A stretch of DNA of 64,000 nucleotides, taken from assembly GCF_003399765.1 (NCBI RefSeq), contig NZ_NFZV01000010.1, forward strand, positions 62,001 through 126,000. Direction: 5' to 3'. The stretch comes from Alkalilimnicola ehrlichii. GTDB lineage: Bacteria; Pseudomonadota; Gammaproteobacteria; Nitrococcales; AK92. Position 1 is the stretch's first letter. Every line of letters begins with the position of its first letter. The notes below the pieces were generated by a model that saw only the letters and a program-made list of their open reading frames with translations, had not been told where the DNA came from and ran no database searches. Positions 55,834-64,000 of this stretch are shown in pieces. The translations under genes and the position numbers were made by a program.

Positions 55834-56166
55834 TTAATCCCGCGACGATGAAAGTGCCTGCGCAATCGCTTGCGGATTATGACCCCGCACGATTGCCCCG
55901 CGAACCTCAAGTAGCGGGACGCCGGTTGGATTCAGCTGGTCGTAACGCTGTCTGCCATAGGCATTATGCTCGATATCGTATTCGGTATACGGCACGCCTT
56001 GACTGTCCAAGAACCGGCGTGTTTGGTCGCAGTATCCGCACCATTGCGTCGAATAAAGCACGACATCGTCGACATCGACGGCAGCGGCATCGATCGACAC
56101 ACGATCAGCGCGATACCACTGTTGCGCAACCACAAGCAAAAGCGCAAAAACCAATAGCTTTTTCAA
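55834..56166 (-). CDS. Membrane-anchored glutaredoxin-like protein
   Basis: A protein of about 110 residues with an N-terminal hydrophobic segment (KKLLVFALLLVVAQQWY) and a glutaredoxin domain. The redox motif is STQWCGYCDQTRRFL and the cis-proline region is NPTGVPLLEV. I set the start at TTG 56166, preceded by AGGGAAG; a longer frame exists to 56322 but is unsupported. It is separated by four bases from the GNAT gene, so the three (glutaredoxin, GNAT, transglutaminase-like) may be one operon. Confidence 0.78.
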   Translation of the reverse strand: MKKLLVFALLLVVAQQWYRADRVSIDAAAVDVDDVVLYSTQWCGYCDQTRRFLDSQGVPYTEYDIEHNAYGRQRYDQLNPTGVPLLEVRGAIVRGHNPQAIAQALSSSRD

Positions 56167-56591
56167 AAGCTTATCTTCCCTGTCTAATTTAGCAACACGC
56201 AAAATTTTAGCGTATGATAGCAAAGCCAACCGGGCTCTGAACCCGCAAATGGGGCCAGCCCACCAGGGGCGGGCAAGCACGACTATTCTGCGTGTTGTGT
56301 ATGTACGTAAAAATGCTCGCATTAAAGCTAATTAGGCAATACTCCCAATGGACGAGAAAAGCGCAGCTTGCTAACGTCGTTACTAACGACGGCTGCCCTC
56401 CTCCCCTCTAGGGACATGAGACGCTTACAGGAGATAGCCGCAATACTCAGGCAGCCTACAGTCGTTTAAGCACTGAAGCATAACGGCATGTGTGACGGTA
56501 TAACTTGACGCTTATGAGCTCTCCCGTTAGCCTTCCGACGGTTTCCTGCTGGAAAATACCGACACTACGGACTGTTTTTTGGACGGGTCGT
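56167..56591. other. Intergenic/leader region before lipoprotein gene
   Basis: About 425 bases. It holds a possible plus-strand promoter (TTAGCA, 18 bases, TATGAT at 56213-56218). Downstream are a CGGG-loop-CCCG hairpin and a GGGGCC/GGGGC-rich stretch around 56230-56275. A transcribed leader or small RNA is conceivable. I recognise no riboswitch, tmRNA, 6S or SRP RNA motif. Confidence 0.35.
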
Positions 56592-56969
56592 TTGAAAACG
56601 CATCTTTCACATAGGGTTCGACGGCTAAGCTGGATTGCTTTGTTAAGCGCGGCCGGCATTAGCGGGTGTGCAACGACCACCTCTACCCAAGAAGGCGATC
56701 GTAACGGTCCGGCATCGCTTGGCGTCCATGGGCGCACGACTCAGCCTCAGCCGCTAATGGTCCCTACCGGCCGCGACGGTAACACGTTCAGCGAACGGGG
56801 CATCGTGCTAAGCCCTCGCGCCTCACGCCAGGGCACAGTACCCGACGAGGATAAGCCTGAGCAGGCCCCTGCTGCCCAAGCACCGAAAGAACCGGTTGCC
56901 ACACCTGCTCCGGCAGCCGGGGCGGCACCTCGCTCCGAGTTTGAAGAGCTCGACGAACTCGACTGGTGA
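56592..56969 (+). CDS. Small lipoprotein
   Basis: About 125 residues. A signal peptide (KTHLSHRVRRLSWIALLSAAGISGC) ends in a lipobox (ISGC), so the protein would be lipidated at that Cys. The mature part is Pro/Ala/Gln-rich and ends with the acidic FEELDELDW. I set a TTG start at 56592 from the signal-peptide pattern; ATG 56514 and TTG 56505 are in frame but give an over-long n-region. Function unknown. A CTTGAG-GCAA-CTCAAG hairpin (56979-56994) follows. Confidence 0.55.
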   Translation: MKTHLSHRVRRLSWIALLSAAGISGCATTTSTQEGDRNGPASLGVHGRTTQPQPLMVPTGRDGNTFSERGIVLSPRASRQGTVPDEDKPEQAPAAQAPKEPVATPAPAAGAAPRSEFEELDELDW

Positions 56970-57044
56970 AGGGCACTCTTGAGGCAACTCAAGCCTGACG
57001 CCAAGCGTGTTATATTGCCTACTCTTTGAAGCCTCCGGAAACCC

Positions 57045-60000
57045 ATGTCCGACTCGATCCGCATCCAAGGCGTTCGCCAGAATAATCTCAAGCAACTCGA
57101 CCTGGACCTTCCCCTCGGGGAGCTGATCGTGGTCACCGGCGTGTCCGGGTCCGGCAAATCCTCCCTCGCCTTCGATACCGTCTACTCGGAAGGCCAGCGG
57201 CGCTATGTCGAGACCTTTTCCCCCTATGCGCGGCAGTTTCTCGATCGGATGGACAAGCCTTCCGCCGAGCGTATCGAAGGCATTCCTCCGGCGATAGCGA
57301 TCGACCAGACTAATCCGGTACGCAGCTCGCGCTCCACCGTCGGTACGATGACCGAGCTTAACGATCATCTAAAACTACTTTTGCCCGCACAGCCAAGTTG
57401 TACTGCCGCAGCTGCGGACGCCATGTCCGGCGCGATAATGCCGACGGTATATTCGGACGCTTACTCGCCAGAGGCGAAGGCCGGCGGGCCATGATTACCT
57501 TCAGCGTCGGCGTGCCGGAACGGATGTCGAAGGAAACGATTCAGGCGGAGCTGGCGAAGCAAGGCTATACGCGCGTTCATACGGCTACCGACGAGAGAAT
57601 CGAGGTTATTCAGGACCGCGTGCGGCTCGCAACCGATCGGCGCGACCGCATCGTCGAAGCGTTGGAAACGGCGTTGCGGCATGGGCGCGGGCGCATCGCG
57701 GTTTACCCGCTCGACGATGACCGACAACCGGAGGCGACCTGGAAATTCTCCTCCGAACTGCACTGCGCCGACTGCGATATTCCCTACTCCGACCCAACGC
57801 CAAGCTTATTTTCCTTTAACTCCCCCGTCGGCGCTTGCGAAACCTGTCGCGGCTTCGGTCGCACCATGGGTATCGACTATCGGCTTGTTATTCCGGATGC
57901 CAATAAAAGCCTGGCTATGGGCGCCATCAAGCCTTTCCAGACCAAGAGCAATGCCAGCGCCCAACGAGACCTGATGCGGTATGCCAAGGCCGAGGGCGTC
58001 GCAACCGACGTGGCTTGGGTCGATTTGCCGGAAGCGCATAAACGCTGGGTCATCGACGGCGGCGGCCGTTGGTACGGTGTAGCGGCTTATTTCGATTGGC
58101 TGGAGTCGAAAAGTTATAAGATGCACGTCCGGGTACTGCTGTCGAAGTACCGCTCTTACGATACCTGTACCGACTGCGGGGGCGCCCGTTTAAAACCCGA
58201 TGCCCTGCTCTGGCGAGTCGGCGAATTCGACGATACCGACCGTGCGATAGATCGTGCGCAGCGTTTCCGCCCCGTCGCAGCCGGTTACCGGAGGCCGCAT
58301 TTCTAGGCTTACCGGGCCTCTCGCTGCACGACCTTATGCTGCTGCCGTTGGACCGGGTCCGCGACTTTTTCGAACATGTGCGCCTACCGGCACCGATGGA
58401 CGAGGCTGCCGAGATCCTATTGGACGGCATTCGTAGCCGCCTGCGTTACCTGTGTCAGGTCGGGCTAGGCTACCTCACCCTGGATCGCCAGTCTCGCACC
58501 CTCTCCGGCGGCGAAGTACAACGCATCAATCTCACCACGGCGTTGGGAACCTCGCTCGTTAATACCTTGTTTGTGTTGGACGAGCCCTCGATAGGTCTGC
58601 ATCCGCGAGACATGAATCGGATTAACGAAATCATGCTGCGGCTACGCGACGCCGGTAACACTTTGCTGGTCGTCGAACACGATCCGCAAGTCATGCTTGC
58701 CGCCGACCGTATTCTGGATATCGGCCCCGGCCCCGGCGAACACGGCGGCGAGATCGTTTTCTACGGCCGGCCCAAGGAATTACTACAGGCGCCAAACTCG
58801 CTGACCGGCGATTACCTAGCCGGTCGGCGGCGTGTAGCGCCCGCGCGCGAACCGCGCCCGACAGCGGAGAATTGGCTGGAGGTGGTGGGCGCGCGCGAGC
58901 ACAATCTGAAAAATATCGCCGTCAAGATCCCCCTGAACCGACTGGTTTGTTTAACCGGCGTCTCCGGTTCGGGCAAATCCACGCTGATGCGGGATATCCT
59001 GTTTAACGAGTTAGCTAAGCGGCGAGGTCGCCCCGAGGAACCGCCGGGAGAGCACGACGATATTTTAGGAGACTGGGACATCGACGAGGTCGTCATGGTC
59101 GATCAGTCCCCCATTGGCCGTACAACCCGCTCCAACCCCGCAAGCTACGTCGGCGCCTTCGACGCTATCCGCAAAGCATTTGCCAAAATTCCGGAGGCCG
59201 CCGCCCGCGGTTATACTGCCGGCACCTTCAGCTTCAACACCGGCAACGGCCGTTGCCCGACATGCGGCGGCAACGGCTTCGAGCACGTCGAGATGCAGTT
59301 TCTCTCCGACGTTTATCTGCGCTGTCCGGATTGCGACGGCCGCCGATACCGGCCGGAGATACTGGAGATCAAGCTAGCACCGGCAGCCGGCATCGACGCG
59401 GACCCGAAATCGGTTGCCGATGTGCTTGCCATGACCGTCACCGAAGCCTGCGACTTCTTCCGCGACCAGAAAGACGTCCTCAAAGTACTGGAGCCGCTGC
59501 GTGCGGTTGGATTGGGTTATCTCAGCCTTGGCCAACCGGTGCCGACGCTGTCGGGCGGCGAAGCTCAGCGGTTAAAGCTCGCCGGCCACCTGGCGAAGAA
59601 CACGGGTAACCGGCGCTACCGCGACAAGCTGCTGTTTCTGTTCGACGAGCCGACCACCGGCTTGCACTTCGAAGATATCCGAGTTCTGCTCGATGTCTTC
59701 CAAACTTTGATCAAAGAAGGCCATTCGCTACTCGTTATCGAGCACAACCTCGATGTCATAGCCGCGGCGGATTGGCTCATCGATCTTGGCCCCGAAGGCG
59801 GAGATGCCGGCGGCGAGCTGCTATTTGCCGGCCCGCCAGCGGAAATCGTCCATTGCGCGGGCAGCCATACCGGTCGAGCTTTAAAGGACTATCTGCAGGC
59901 CGCGGTATCGCTGCGCGAGCCGGCCGCCCTCGCTACGCCTACCGGCGTGCCGCGCCGCGCGCCTAGCGCGGCGGCCATTCAAGTCCATCATGCGCGCGAG

Positions 60001-62526
60001 CACAACCTAAAGAACATCGACCTGCATATCCCGCGCGAAAAACTAACCGTAATCACGGGCTTATCCGGCTCCGGAAAGAGTACCGTTGCCTTCGATATTT
60101 TGTTTAACGAAGGTCAGCGACGTTACCTGGAATCGCTCAATGCCTATGCGCGCCAATTCGTACAGCCGGCATCGCGGCCGGACGTGGACGCTATCGAGGG
60201 CATTCCGCCAACGGTTGCTATCGAACAACGCACCAGCCGCGGCGGCCGTAAAAGCACTGTGGCGACCATGACGGAGCTGTATCATTTTTTACGGCTTTTA
60301 TTCGTCAAACTCGGCGTGCAGTATTGCCCAACATGCGAGGTGCCTATCGAAGCTCAAAGCAGCGATGCCATCCTTGCACATATACAAAAATCGCATCGGG
60401 GCAACGACGTAGAACTACTAGCGCCGCTGGTTACCGCCCGCAAAGGGATATACAAAGACTTAGCGCTCTGGGCCGCCGCCAAAGGCTTTAGCCAGCTACG
60501 GGTCGATGGCGAACGCTTCCCGACCGACGACTGGCCACAACTGGATCGCTATAAAGAACACGATATCGAGCTGCCGGTCGGCCGCTTTCAGGTCGATCCG
60601 GCGCGCGAAGAAACCGCCGCCGCCCTACTCCGGCGCGCCCTGGAATACGGTAAAGGTACGGTGAAGCTACTCGCCGGCGGAGAAGAGCGCTTATTTTCCA
60701 CCGAACGAGCCTGCCCCTGCTGCCATCGCAGCTTTCCCGAACTTGACCCGCGCTTGTTTTCCTACAACTCGAAACACGGTTGGTGCGATACCTGTTACGG
60801 TACCGGGCAGTTAATCGCCGGCTTCGATAGCGAGCAGACCGGCGAAGAGAGCGCTTGGCGGGAGGTCGAAGAGGACAGCACCTGCCCAGCGTGTACCGGC
60901 AAACGCCTCAACCCCACAGCGCTGGCCGTACGCTTTCAAGGCCGCGGCATCGATGCCTACACCTCGTTGTCGGTGGAAGCGGCACAAGCCCTGTTTCAAG
61001 CGCTGGAACTTAGCGGTCGAGAGGCCGGTATTGCCCGCGATATCCTGCCCGAACTACGGGCTCGGCTTAGTTTCCTGAAAGAGGTCGGGCTCGGCTATTT
61101 AAGCCTCGACCGCGCCGCACCGACGCTCTCCGGCGGCGAAGCGCAACGGATTCGCCTGGCAGCCCAACTCGGCTCTAATCTGCAAGGCGTGTGCTATGTC
61201 ATGGACGAGCCGACTATCGGGCTTCATCCGCGCGATAACCGCATGTTGCTAGATACCCTCGGCCGCCTGGAAGGCAAAGGCAATACCATTGTCGTCGTCG
61301 AACACGACGAAGACACCATCCGTCGTGCCGAACACGTCATCGACCTCGGCCCCGGTGCGGGCGTTCGCGGCGGCGAGGTGGTCGCAGCCGGGACGGTAGA
61401 CGATTTATTAGCCAACCCCCAATCGGTGACCGGACGCTACCTGGCCTCGCCGCTACGCCACCCGCTGCTAGGCCAACGTCGAGACGCTGCCCAACAATGC
61501 ATACGTCTTGCCGGCGCCCACTTGCATAACCTAAAACGAGTCGACGCAAGCTTTGCGCTCGGGCGGCTTAACTGCGTCACCGGGGTCTCCGGCTCGGGGA
61601 AAAGCTCCTTAGTCCGTGGCGTCTTACAACGCAATCTTAAACAACTCCTGAGCAGCAAGGGCGAAAGCCCGCTCAGTCATTGCAGCGCGCTGGAAGGCTG
61701 GCGGGCAATAGATCGGGTCTTGGAAGTCGATCAAACGCCGATTGGCAAGACGCCACGCTCCTGCCCCGCCACGTACATCGGTTTTTGGGACGATATACGA
61801 AAACTATTCGCGCAAACCGAAGAAGCTCGCTTACGGGGTTATACCGCCGGCCGCTTTTCCTTCAATACGGCTGACGGCCGTTGCCCCGAGTGCGACGGCC
61901 AGGGAGTCAAGAAGGTGGAAATGAGCTTCTTGCCCGATGTTAGCGTCCCCTGCGAGCTTTGCCGCGGACAGCGCTTTACGCCCGAAACACTGGCCGTGCT
62001 CTACAAAGGGCGCTCGGTGGGCGATGTGCTCGCAATGAGCGTCGATGAAGCCGTCGCCTTCTTCAGTGCCGTGCCCCGCGTACATCATGCGTTAAAATTA
62101 CTGCAGGATGTCGGGCTTGGCTATCTCACGCTCGGCCAACCCAGCCCCACCTTGTCGGGCGGCGAAGCGCAGCGCATCAAGCTCGTGAGCGAATTGGCCA
62201 AGGCACGCCCGGATCTTAAAGGGCGCAAACCGCCGCACACGCTATACGTGCTGGACGAGCCGACGGTCGGCCTGCACATGGCGGATGTCGAAAAGCTCAT
62301 CCGGGTTCTGCACCGCCTAGTAGAGGTCGGCAATAGCGTCGTCCTCATCGAACACAACTTAGACCTGATGGCCGAAGCCGACTGGTTGTTAGACCTCGGC
62401 CCGGAGGGCGGAGACGGCGGCGGCGAGATCGTAGCCGCCGGCACACCCGAACACGTCGCCACAAAAAACACGCACACAGGACTGATTCTAAAAGACTTTC
62501 TCTCCGAGCGACGAAATCCGCATTGA
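57045..62526 (+). CDS. uvrA: Double-length tandem UvrA protein, two frameshifts
   Basis: About 1,827 codons coding two complete UvrA-like halves, each with two ABC ATPase modules. The first half has Walker [15 protein letters not shown], then [13 protein letters not shown]. The signatures LSGGEVQRI and LSGGEAQRL, and zinc-finger Cys pairs ([21 protein letters not shown]), are also present. The second half repeats this from residue ~990 ([45 protein letters not shown]). Two base losses interrupt it. At the T4 run 57379-57382 an extra T restores [17 protein letters not shown], and near 58285 an extra base restores [15 protein letters not shown]. Such tandem UvrA proteins are known in some gammaproteobacteria and relatives. 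It would recognise bulky DNA lesions with UvrB/C or have a derived role. The polymerase gene next to it suggests DNA-damage function. Confidence 0.87.
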
Positions 62527-62530
62527 GTTG

Positions 62531-62580
62531 ACGGGTAGCTGACCCTTATACTGTATAAAAACACAGGATCAACTACCCGT
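62531..62580. repeat. Inverted repeat around the dnaE2 promoter
   Basis: ACGGGTAG (62531-62538) is a perfect inverted repeat of CTACCCGT (62573-62580), enclosing the LexA box. The right arm is almost against the ATG at 62582. If transcribed, the stem would hold the start region; if DNA, it may be a binding site. Confidence 0.45.
62549..62568. promoter_or_regulatory. LexA (SOS) box
   Basis: TACTGTATAAAAACACAGGA contains CTGT-N8-ACAG, the exact LexA core of gammaproteobacteria, 14 bases before the start of the error-prone polymerase. It marks the gene as SOS-induced. Confidence 0.8.
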
Positions 62581-62581
62581 T

Positions 62582-64000
62582 ATGACCTCCGCTCCGCCTT
62601 ACGCCGAATTGCACTGCGTAAGCAACTTCACCTTCCTACGCGGCGCCTCGCATCCGGAGGAGCTGGTTGCGCGGGCGGCAGAGTTGGGCTATCGCGCTTT
62701 AGCCATAACCGACGAATGTTCGCTGGCCGGTGTCGTCCGGGCTCATCAGGCCGCTAAATCGCATAAGCTCCCCCTCATTATTGGCAGCGAATTTCAGCTA
62801 AATACGCATTTGCAACTCGTCTTGCTGGCGCCTCACCGTCACGCTTACGCACAGCTCTCGGCACTGATCAGCTTAGCCCGTACAGCCGGTCGCAAAGGCA
62901 GCTATCGCCTGGAGCCGGGCGATGTAGAGAATGCCGCACCCGATTGTCTGGCACTATTGGTAGGCAAACCTCGTCCCCGCGACCTGGTGTGGTTTCGGCG
63001 TCATTTCCAAGGCCGGGGTTGGCTCGGCGTCAGCATACTCTACGAAGCCGGCGAGGATCTCCGCCACCACCGTCTGTACCGGGCCGGTAAACGGCTCGGC
63101 CTGCCAGTAGCGGCCTGTGGGGCCGTTCATATGCATCGGCGCGGCCGCCGCGCTCTGCAAGATACGCTAACCGCGATCCGGCTAAGCAAACCGCTCGCCG
63201 AGCTTGGCAAGCGGCTTTTCCCTAACGGCGAGCGTCATTTGCGGACACGAGCTCAGCTGGCTCGTTTGTACCCGCCGGAGCTGCTAGAGGAAACGTTGGC
63301 AATCGCCGAACGGTGTCGCTTTTCTCTGGACGAACTACGCTACGAATACCCTGCCGAACTCGTACCTGCCCCGTATAGTCCCGCCCAGCATTTGCGTGCG
63401 CTCACCGAACAAGGCATGCGCAGACGCTGGCCGCACGGCGCTCCAGAAACGGTCAAAGCACAAATCGAACATGAACTGGCCTTAATCGGAGAGCTGGCGT
63501 ATGAGCCTTATTTCCTAACCGTGCACGATATCGTCCGTTTTGCCCGCTCGCGCGGCATTTTATGCCAAGGCCGAGGGTCGGCTGCCAACTCTACCGTCTG
63601 TTTTTGCCTTGGTATTACCGAGGTCGATCCGTCGCGCCTGAATTTATTATTCGAGCGTTTTGTCTCGCGCGAACGCGACGAGCCGCCGGACATCGATGTC
63701 GACTTCGAACACGAACGACGCGAAGAGGTCATTCAGTACATTTATCGCAAATATGGCCGTCACCGGGCGGCGTTGGCGGCGACCGTCATCAGCTATCGCC
63801 CCCGTAGCGCTTTGCGCGATGTGGGCAAGGCGCTCGGGCTAGACGCCCACCGTATCGATCGGCTAGCCAAGAGCATGCAGTGGTGGGATGGCAAAAGCAT
63901 TAACCCTGAGCGCCTGCGCGAGGCAGGTTTCGAACCGAACGACAACCCGTTGCTGGAACGCCTACTGGTGCTGAGCAACGAGCTGTTGGGCTTTCCTCGC
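62582..64000 (+). CDS. dnaE2: Error-prone DNA polymerase (DnaE2/ImuC), partial
   Basis: The 3' end leaves the window; about 473 codons are visible. The PHP domain starts with AELHCVSNFTFLRGASHPEELVARAAELGYRALAITDE. The polymerase region begins with VHDIVRFARSRGILCQGRGSAANSTVCFCLGITEVDPSR, and FERFVSRERDEPPDIDVDFEHERREEVIQYIYRKYG carries catalytic aspartates. The typical DnaE2 N-terminal wording and lack of beta-clamp-associated features put it in the ImuC group, which copies past lesions with ImuA/ImuB. The ATG at 62582 lacks a strong ribosome-binding site (only AGGA 13 bases upstream). imuA and imuB are not in the window upstream. It follows tandem uvrA by 55 bases on the same strand but has its own LexA box. 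Confidence 0.9.
   Translation, partial: MTSAPPYAELHCVSNFTFLRGASHPEELVARAAELGYRALAITDECSLAGVVRAHQAAKSHKLPLIIGSEFQLNTHLQLVLLAPHRHAYAQLSALISLARTAGRKGSYRLEPGDVENAAPDCLALLVGKPRPRDLVWFRRHFQGRGWLGVSILYEAGEDLRHHRLYRAGKRLGLPVAACGAVHMHRRGRRALQDTLTAIRLSKPLAELGKRLFPNGERHLRTRAQLARLYPPELLEETLAIAERCRFSLDELRYEYPAELVPAPYSPAQHLRALTEQGMRRRWPHGAPETVKAQIEHELALIGELAYEPYFLTVHDIVRFARSRGILCQGRGSAANSTVCFCLGITEVDPSRLNLLFERFVSRERDEPPDIDVDFEHERREEVIQYIYRKYGRHRAALAATVISYRPRSALRDVGKALGLDAHRIDRLAKSMQWWDGKSINPERLREAGFEPNDNPLLERLLVLSNELLGFPR

Noticed and set aside
56220-56300. A known structured RNA (tmRNA, 6S, SRP RNA, common riboswitches)
   Set aside because: The expected core motifs such as the tmRNA tag region, the SRP GGAAGCAG loop or riboswitch cores are absent, so only an unspecified leader is reported.
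1124-62526. Treating broken genes (entE, cusA, otsA, kinase, uvrA and others) as pseudogenes
   Set aside because: Every shift is repaired by one base, mostly in a run of identical bases, with conserved motifs on both sides. Natural decay would add stops, larger deletions and motif changes.
1-64000. CRISPR arrays, IS elements, prophage, tRNA or rRNA genes
   Set aside because: No regularly spaced repeats, transposase-like frames, phage-like frames or tRNA cloverleaf patterns were seen on reading both strands and the gaps.

Overview
This 64 kb window is bacterial chromosome, very probably from a gammaproteobacterium. The evidence is a LexA box of the CTGT-N8-ACAG type, a good Fur box, a DUF3581 gene, a Bax-type glucosaminidase, a DUF4212/ActP-like symporter locus with a symporter-type histidine kinase, and an Entner-type 2,3-dihydroxybenzoate siderophore operon. 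I cannot name a genus. I see no tRNA or rRNA gene, no CRISPR array, no IS element and no prophage.

Layout. (1) 1-6 kb: a minus-strand catechol siderophore operon in the order entA-entC-entE-entB-NRPS (running off the left edge), with a Fur box and a divergent AraC/PchR-like regulator. (2) 6-12.8 kb: a minus-strand copper/silver efflux operon (small Cys/His protein, cusC, cusB with a fused CusF domain, cusA, cusF). (3) 13-17 kb: a methyltransferase, a UbiA-type prenyltransferase with a degenerate HAD domain, and a FadE-like acyl-CoA dehydrogenase. (4) 17.4-30.6 kb: a stress/carbon block with macro-domain protein, pyruvate oxidase-like enzyme, FAD/Fe-S oxidoreductase, a sensory-rhodopsin-transducer homologue, an SDR, GH15 hydrolase, otsA, otsB and a TraB-family membrane protein. 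(5) 30.8-33.4 kb: an orphan ParA, a crotonase and an alpha/beta hydrolase. (6) 33.8-43.1 kb: a small-molecule uptake and sensing locus with DUF4212 and ActP-like symporter, a CBS/DUF294 protein, a stand-alone receiver, a PAS/kinase-like/DnaQ exonuclease fusion and a symporter-histidine kinase fusion. (7) 43.5-56.2 kb: small housekeeping and repair genes (AlkD-like, Tag, HIT, thioesterases, DUF924, GST, CE4 deacetylase, Bax, GNAT, transglutaminase-like, glutaredoxin-like). (8) 56.5-64 kb: a lipoprotein, a double-length tandem UvrA, and a LexA-boxed error-prone polymerase dnaE2 running off the right edge.

A dominant feature is a series of about 16 single-base frameshifts in otherwise intact genes. 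Almost all are explained by one missing base, usually in a homopolymer run, and the reading frame continues with full family similarity on the other side. I read these as sequencing or assembly errors rather than decay, and I annotate the affected genes as single CDSs spanning the shifts. Several coding regions that run off the edges or are broken this way (NRPS start, dnaE2, the 24.4-24.9 kb membrane protein, the signal peptide of the CE4 deacetylase) were recovered by direct translation.

No single novel defence or mobile system stands out. The items most worth pursuing are the exonuclease/kinase-like fusion in a two-component locus, the tandem UvrA next to an SOS polymerase, the rhodopsin-transducer homologue beside a redox enzyme, the catalytically dead-looking HAD domain fused to UbiA, and the unusually long perfect hairpins at gene ends.
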